Positions 7,147-10,954 of a DNA stretch of 10,954 nt are shown here, piece by piece; position 1 is the stretch's first letter, and every line of letters begins with the position of its first letter. The notes under the pieces are model-generated. The model was not told the DNA's origin. It worked only from the letters and a program-made list of their open reading frames with translations, and searched no databases. The translations under genes were made by a program, and so were the position numbers. The DNA is taken from assembly GCA_964364855.1 (NCBI GenBank), contig CAYINU010000064.1, positions 1 through 10,954 on the forward strand, given 5' to 3'. This DNA comes from CAYINU01 sp964364855 (GTDB lineage: Bacteria; Margulisbacteria; Marinamargulisbacteria; CAYINU01).

Positions 7147-8072
7147 CTGACATGTCACAACTACCCGTATCTGTTGCGCTGTTGGAAACCATTGCCCAGC
7201 GTCTGCAATTCTTGCTTCCCGTAATGAACGTACGCTCAGAGGCCTTTAAGGCATTTCGCACATTTATTCAATCAGACGCCGCCTGGGAAGATATTCCGCA
7301 GCTGGATCCCGTATGGGTCCGCTACGTGCTCACCATGGGTTTGATGTCATTTTCCATGTCCGGCGGGATACAATGCTCCGATATCACCGGCCTGGTTCAG
7401 CATGAAGGGTGGTTTTTGCAGTGGCATGACGGCCAAATGGCCGCTATCCCAACTGCCGAAGCCACAGCCAAAGACATTCCTGACATTGTGTCCTTACTCA
7501 ACCTCAAATTTCCTTACGAAGAGATCGCCCAATTGTCCGTGCTGTTTAAAATCATCTCCGAGCAACTGTCGGATTACCTGCGTGATTTGCATGCCGCAGA
7601 CGAGAAATTGTCCAACCTGCTGGCCGAATCCGAGAATGTAAAGGGTCTCCTAAAAAAGGAACCGGACTTGGCATACGTCACGATGCTGATGTCCTGTCTT
7701 CCCGTCGACCAGCTACAGTATACACTTCGCCATATTCAAAAATTCTTCCCCGAAGACCTTGCCATCAAAAACCGCCAAGGAAAAGCCGTCCTAATCTGTC
7801 CCTATTTTTCGGCGCCGACTACCCATGTCACCGAGCTAATCGAACGTGTCTATCTCTACCAAAAGCTGGTAGAGAACAAACGCATGCCCATCATTGCCCA
7901 TATCACACGGACAAAAACAGCAGAATGTATTCTAGAATTTATGCAAAATCCGGCCATACGCCAAAATGTGTTGCAGAATCTGATGGTATTTAAAGAGACT
8001 GCACTTCGTCCGCGGCAGGTAATCTATTCGACGTTTCTGCTGCACCTGCAGTGCTTGACGTCGACACCTTAG
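7143..8072 (+). CDS. Unrecognised 309-residue cytoplasmic protein
   Basis: I do not recognise a family. The frame opens with an ATGA overlap on the murI stop, with ATG 7152 as an alternative start. The protein has no signal peptide and no membrane segment. An N-terminal helical part (about 1-75) is followed by a short W/H-containing stretch (GWFLQWHDGQ, 89-98). A leucine-rich, charged region at about 132-172 looks like a coiled coil. The last third (about 214-300) alternates strands and helices: AVLICPYFS, then a helix with YLYQKLVENKR, then MPIIAHITR. This could be a small alpha/beta fold, but no catalytic motif is apparent. The final 83 nt overlap the receiver gene on the other strand. Base and codon use look like those of its neighbours. 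The gene is likely real because the frame is long and coupled to murI. Confidence 0.75.
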   Translation: MTDMSQLPVSVALLETIAQRLQFLLPVMNVRSEAFKAFRTFIQSDAAWEDIPQLDPVWVRYVLTMGLMSFSMSGGIQCSDITGLVQHEGWFLQWHDGQMAAIPTAEATAKDIPDIVSLLNLKFPYEEIAQLSVLFKIISEQLSDYLRDLHAADEKLSNLLAESENVKGLLKKEPDLAYVTMLMSCLPVDQLQYTLRHIQKFFPEDLAIKNRQGKAVLICPYFSAPTTHVTELIERVYLYQKLVENKRMPIIAHITRTKTAECILEFMQNPAIRQNVLQNLMVFKETALRPRQVIYSTFLLHLQCLTSTP

Positions 8073-8436
8073 CATCAGCAATCATTTTAGATACCATTCG
8101 AACCAAGTCTTGCGGCCGAAACGGTTTCGCCAGACGAAACTTGGTTGGAGAGTGTAATGTAATGCTGCCCACCATCGGTGCCGCCGCCGTTAACAGTAAC
8201 ACCGGAATGTGTTTTAAGCTTTCTTCTTTTTGCAGCATGCTGGCCACCATATACCCCGACATTTTGGGCATCATGACGTCCAAAATGATGCCATCCGGCC
8301 GTTGATTTTTGGCCACTTCCAATGCCTCTTTGCCATTCGAAGCCGTTAGCGTTTCAAACCCTTCCGACTCCAACAACAGGCCAATTACATCTACGATGGC
8401 TTCGTCATCATCAACGATTAAAATCTTCGCTGACAT
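7990..8436 (-). CDS. Stand-alone CheY-type response regulator receiver
   Basis: This is a single-domain receiver of 148 residues with no DNA-binding or enzymatic output domain. The acidic pocket is Asp9/Asp10/Asp11 in LIVDDDEA, the phospho-acceptor is Asp53 in IILDVMMPKMSG, Thr83 sits in VLLLTAAAP, and Lys104 is in LAKPFRPQDL. All signalling residues are intact. The receiver fold ends near residue 122. A Ser/Thr/Ala-rich tail of about 26 residues follows, encoded entirely in the stretch antisense to the 309-residue gene. The ATG at 8436 lies 5 nt after the stop of the small basic gene, with AAAGG (within 8446-8450) as a possible ribosome site. It looks like the last gene of the dnaN-recF-dciA string. 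No histidine kinase is visible in the window. Confidence 0.9.
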   Translation of the reverse strand: MSAKILIVDDDEAIVDVIGLLLESEGFETLTASNGKEALEVAKNQRPDGIILDVMMPKMSGYMVASMLQKEESLKHIPVLLLTAAAPMVGSITLHSPTKFRLAKPFRPQDLVRMVSKMIADAKVSTSSTAGAAETSNRLPAADEVQSL

Positions 8437-8441
8437 TGGTT

Positions 8442-8531
8442 TTAACCTTTTCGCGCCTTCATTTTCTTTCCGTATTTTTTGAATTTATGTTTGCGCATTT
8501 TTTTGCGGCGCTTTTTGATCAAACTTCCCAC
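8442..8531 (-). CDS. Small AURKAIP1/COX24-type basic protein, bS22-like
   Basis: This is a 29-residue gene starting with GTG at 8531 and ending in TAA. The product starts MGSLIKKRRKKMRKHKFKK and is almost entirely Lys/Arg. It matches, from memory, the short bacterial AURKAIP1/COX24-domain proteins, which begin MGS-[VL]-IKKRRK-[RK]-M and are related to mitochondrial ribosomal protein mS38 and the mycobacterial small-subunit protein bS22. A strong Shine-Dalgarno lies 6 nt upstream, which fixes the GTG start. The gene fills most of the gap between the dciA-like gene and the receiver. A role on the small ribosomal subunit is inferred from the family, not shown here. Confidence 0.85.
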   Translation of the reverse strand: MGSLIKKRRKKMRKHKFKKYGKKMKARKG

Positions 8532-8535
8532 TTCA

Positions 8536-8544
8536 CACCTCCCC
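8536..8544 (-). promoter_or_regulatory. Strong Shine-Dalgarno of the small basic gene
   Basis: On the minus strand the bases read GGGGAGGTG, with the GGAGG core at 8538-8542, six nt before the GTG start. It is the only near-perfect ribosome binding site in the window; most other starts here have none that is obvious. Confidence 0.8.
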
Positions 8545-8573
8545 GCAGCAAATAGAGCCTTACTTTCCCATGC

Positions 8574-9023
8574 TTAAGAGCGGCAGACAATACATTCGGT
8601 CTCTCGCGTTAGCCGCTTTTTACAGCTCTGGCAGACGTTAAAACCATCCCGCAAGGCCTCCCTCCATCGTTTGGCAATTTTATCTTCCAGCGGTATATTT
8701 TGGGGCTTTGGCGCTGTCATTTTTTTTAAGGGCGTCTTGGCTTTGTACCGAGCGATAATATGCTGAATGTGTTTTTCACCGGTTTGCGTGTGAATATTTC
8801 CGATAACGGTGGCTTCGTAGTGCCGAATTTCCGTAACCCACATGGGGTTTGTTACATCTACTACCAAGGCGTTTTTTTGAATGTGCGAAAATGAAATCTG
8901 GTCGGCGAGTTTGCCAAAAATATCGGCCCACCGGCTCTGTAGTTTTTGGGACTGCTCCCAAGCACTAGACCACGGTTTGAGTAGTTTGTTTCCCTGCAAT
9001 ATATGGCGCAACTGATCACTCAA
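8574..9023 (-). CDS. dciA: DUF721/DciA-type helicase loader with C-terminal zinc knuckle
   Basis: DUF721 (DciA) proteins help load the replicative helicase DnaB in bacteria lacking DnaC/DnaI. The preferred start is TTG 9023, overlapping the recF stop by 8 nt and preceded at a fair distance by a GGGAAGGG stretch. This gives 149 residues. A second TTG lies at 9011. In-frame ATGs exist only far inside recF. The DUF721 core runs from about 15 to 95, with SRWADIFGKLADQIS (30-44), NALVVDVTNPMWVTEIR (51-67) and a following helix. A Pro-rich linker (103-112) leads to a Cys-X2-Cys-X9-Cys-X2-Cys tail (Cys131, 134, 144, 147) that should bind zinc. Position directly after dnaN-recF supports a replication role. 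The gene name rests on family and context only. Confidence 0.82.
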   Translation of the reverse strand: MSDQLRHILQGNKLLKPWSSAWEQSQKLQSRWADIFGKLADQISFSHIQKNALVVDVTNPMWVTEIRHYEATVIGNIHTQTGEKHIQHIIARYKAKTPLKKMTAPKPQNIPLEDKIAKRWREALRDGFNVCQSCKKRLTRETECIVCRS

Positions 9024-10098
9024 CCAATCGCCCTTCCCGCATTTGCCTTTCCATAACGGCGTTTGAAAAATAGGCCCGATCCGAGGCAGTGGAGGCATAA
9101 ACCAGTGGAACCTGTGATTCAAAAAAAGACAATAACTGTCGTTTTCCCGTCGCGTCAATTTCAGCGCAGATATCATCTAGCAGCAACAGCGTTGGCCGGG
9201 GTTTTTGTTGGGTACGTAAAAAAAATTGCACCCATTCAAACGCAATTGCAACCGTGCGGTTAATGCCGCGGGATCCCATGGTGAACAAGGGCTTGTTATC
9301 CATCACAATATCAAAGTCGTCTCGGTGCGGACCAACCAAGGCTTGCTTCCGGCTTTTTTCAGCCTCACTATGATGCGCCAGGGCCTGTACAAGATTAATT
9401 TCATAGTCCTCTACTCCAACATGTTTTGCCGTATACCGGATCTGGATTTGGCCATTCAAACTAGGCCTTATCTGGGGCAACCATTTTTTTAGCTCTGACT
9501 CCAGCAGCGCAAGGGCCTTTCGGCGTGCCTCGACAATCTGCACAGACAATGACACCAGCTTTTTATTCCACAACTCAAGCCCTGAAAAGGTGTTCCCTTT
9601 TAGCACTTCCACCTTGTGCCGAAGGGTACGTTCATAGTCTTGGAGCAATTGGGAGTATCCGTGCTGGATATGGCCTACAAATCGATCCACCTCCCGACGG
9701 CGCTGTTCAGGCGCGTCTTGAAAAAGACGAATCAGGTCCGCAGACCAATAGTCAACCATCACTGCCGAAAAGGCATCGCCTCGACGGCGCACGATCCGTT
9801 GATCGAGTACGATACGTTTTTCACCTTCCGGAGTGACCTGCACATAAAGACGGTGGTTTTCATCGTGAGAATTGGAAAACAAGAGGCCTACCTGTGCTTT
9901 TTCCTGCCCGAGTTGTACCAATTCATGATCTGCTGCTTTAAGTGTCGTTTGACCGTTTGCCGCAAAATAAATCGCATCCAGCAGATTGGTTTTCCCCTGA
10001 TTGTTATCTCCCCAGACCACCAATGGTTGGCCGATAGGGAATGGCAATACCGTTTCAGACAGGTTGCGGTACCCTTTAACCCATACCGAACGTATCAT
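9016..10098 (-). CDS. recF: DNA replication and repair ATPase RecF
   Basis: RecF is an SMC-like ATPase that, with RecO and RecR, loads RecA at single-strand gaps. The 360 residues match the family length. Walker A is GDNNQGKTNLLDAIYF (30-45, Lys36). A conserved PEQRRREVDRFVG block lies at 130-142, and LVGPHRDDFDI is at 254-264. The ABC signature region reads SRGINRT (276-282) where SxGQ is usual, and Walker B is LLLLDDICAEID (304-315). The central region 145-250 is helical, as expected for the short coiled-coil arm. ATG 10098 overlaps the dnaN stop (ATGA), and its own stop overlaps the start of the DUF721 gene, so three genes are translated in close succession. Confidence 0.96.
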   Translation of the reverse strand: MIRSVWVKGYRNLSETVLPFPIGQPLVVWGDNNQGKTNLLDAIYFAANGQTTLKAADHELVQLGQEKAQVGLLFSNSHDENHRLYVQVTPEGEKRIVLDQRIVRRRGDAFSAVMVDYWSADLIRLFQDAPEQRRREVDRFVGHIQHGYSQLLQDYERTLRHKVEVLKGNTFSGLELWNKKLVSLSVQIVEARRKALALLESELKKWLPQIRPSLNGQIQIRYTAKHVGVEDYEINLVQALAHHSEAEKSRKQALVGPHRDDFDIVMDNKPLFTMGSRGINRTVAIAFEWVQFFLRTQQKPRPTLLLLDDICAEIDATGKRQLLSFFESQVPLVYASTASDRAYFSNAVMERQMREGRLVE

Positions 10099-10954
10099 CC
10101 ATGCGCCGCGACAGGCTCAGGTGCGGATTGTGGAGCCGAGGCAGCCTCGGTCTTGATGGGCATAACCACGTACAGATAAGTATCATCGTGGACGGGCTTG
10201 ATCAGCGTAGGGCTAGTGGGTGTTTTGAATCCCAAAACGACATCGTCATCTTCTAACAGTCGCACTGCATCCAAGACAAGTTTCACATTAAAAGACAACC
10301 GCATGTCCTGTGCGCCGGTGATCCAGTTGATTGCGATGGACTCCTTGAACTCACCCATCGACGGAGCCTGAGAATACATGCCCAATTGTGTTGCACTTAA
10401 AATAAAATGAACAACATAATTGGCCTCCGAAGCAATGATAAGTGAGCGATCCAATGCTTCCAAAAGGGGGCGGCGCGAGAGCTTGAATTCAACGGCCTTT
10501 TGAGAAGGAATAACTTGTCTGAAGTCCGGAAATTGTCCTTGGATCAACCGGGATACCAACAGCAGCGTTCCTGCCTTAAAGGACACTTGATTGGACGCAA
10601 TATTCATCTCTATGGCCTCTAACTGAGGCAACTGGGATAAAATTTTACTCAGTTCGTTAATGCACTTGGACGGCACAATAAACTGAAAATCTTGGGCAAT
10701 TGCCACAGTGGATTTTTTGTAGGACAGCCGATACCCGTCTGTGGCAACAAAGGACAATATCCCCTCGTCCGCCTTGACCAAAACACCATTTAGAAATTGC
10801 TTGGTTTCGTCAGTTGAAACCGCGAACGCCGTATGTTTGATCAAAGACTGCAACTCAACGATAGGTAGTTGAATTTGTTGACCAGACTCTGTGCTGGGAA
10901 AATTGGGGTATTCCGAAACCGATACGCCACGCAGGTCAAACTCAACAGTCCCAG
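10095..10954 (-). CDS. dnaN: DNA polymerase III beta subunit, sliding clamp (5' end beyond window)
   Basis: The frame is open to the right edge and gives 285 residues, so roughly the first 90-100 residues lie outside. The clamp encircles DNA and tethers DNA polymerase III. Visible landmarks include EYPNFP near the cut, then LIKHTAFAVSTDETKQFLNGVL, FVATDGYRLSYKK, FIVPSKCINELSKIL, and the terminal YLYVVMPIK. Normally the protein ends just after this MPxR/K motif. Here about 17 further residues rich in Ala, Pro and Ser follow. An in-frame TTG at 10853 could be mistaken for a start, but the coding sequence clearly continues upstream with clamp-like residues. dnaN-recF order is typical of the region near the replication origin, with dnaA expected beyond the window. 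Confidence 0.96.
   Translation of the reverse strand, partial: GTVEFDLRGVSVSEYPNFPSTESGQQIQLPIVELQSLIKHTAFAVSTDETKQFLNGVLVKADEGILSFVATDGYRLSYKKSTVAIAQDFQFIVPSKCINELSKILSQLPQLEAIEMNIASNQVSFKAGTLLLVSRLIQGQFPDFRQVIPSQKAVEFKLSRRPLLEALDRSLIIASEANYVVHFILSATQLGMYSQAPSMGEFKESIAINWITGAQDMRLSFNVKLVLDAVRLLEDDDVVLGFKTPTSPTLIKPVHDDTYLYVVMPIKTEAASAPQSAPEPVAAHG

Noticed and set aside
7950..8100. Rho-independent terminator between the converging operons
   Set aside because: No GC-rich hairpin followed by a T run was seen on either strand in the overlap.
9616..10179. 187-codon plus-strand open frame across recF and dnaN
   Set aside because: It is the complement of two securely identified genes and has no motif or start signal of its own.
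10095..10853. Complete 252-residue protein starting at 10853
   Set aside because: The apparent start is an internal TTG; clamp-like sequence continues in frame to the right edge, so this is a dnaN fragment cut by the window.
10092..10954. DnaA boxes or an origin next to dnaN
   Set aside because: All of this stretch is coding, and no cluster of TTATCCACA-like sites was seen; an origin, if near, lies beyond the right edge.

Overview
The window looks like part of a compact chromosome from an uncultured diderm bacterium. Signs of this are an apparent outer-membrane barrel protein, peptidoglycan genes, and very tight gene packing: three ATGA stop/start overlaps, a 14-nt overlap, an 8-nt overlap and an 83-nt convergent overlap. 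No mobile element, CRISPR array, tRNA or rRNA is visible. The lineage cannot be fixed from sequence alone. A SprA-like modular outer-membrane protein, a copper-amine-oxidase-type stalk on an amidase and a DciA-type helicase loader would fit a poorly cultured phylum such as Margulisbacteria or Elusimicrobia, but this is only a guess.

Layout from left to right. (1) 1-3052, minus: a very large exported protein, cut by the left edge. It has a signal peptide, an array of repeated beta modules and the start of a likely outer-membrane barrel. (2) 3049-4089, minus: queA, which overlaps the start of (1) by ATGA, so the two are probably translated from one transcript. (3) 4090-4149: a 60-bp divergent intergenic region. 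(4) 4150-8072, plus: a four-gene string of a SixA-like phosphatase, a secreted cell-wall amidase, murI and an unrecognised 309-residue cytoplasmic protein. (5) 7990-10954, minus, read from right to left: dnaN (cut by the right edge), recF, a DUF721/DciA protein with a zinc-knuckle tail, a 29-residue AURKAIP1/COX24-type (bS22-like) basic protein, and a stand-alone CheY-type receiver. The receiver converges on and overlaps the 309-residue gene.

Group (5) is the usual start-of-chromosome replication cluster: the sliding clamp, the RecF loader/repair ATPase and the helicase loader. A tiny ribosome-associated-type gene and a single-domain response regulator are appended to it. Group (4) is mainly cell wall: MurI makes D-glutamate and the amidase cleaves the peptide stem from glycan. 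Nothing here is a clear new defence or biosynthetic system. The most unusual elements are the modular SprA-like surface protein coupled to a tRNA-modification gene, the receiver inside the replication operon with its C-terminal tail encoded antisense to a gene of unknown function, the small basic gene, and the extra tails on DnaN and DciA.
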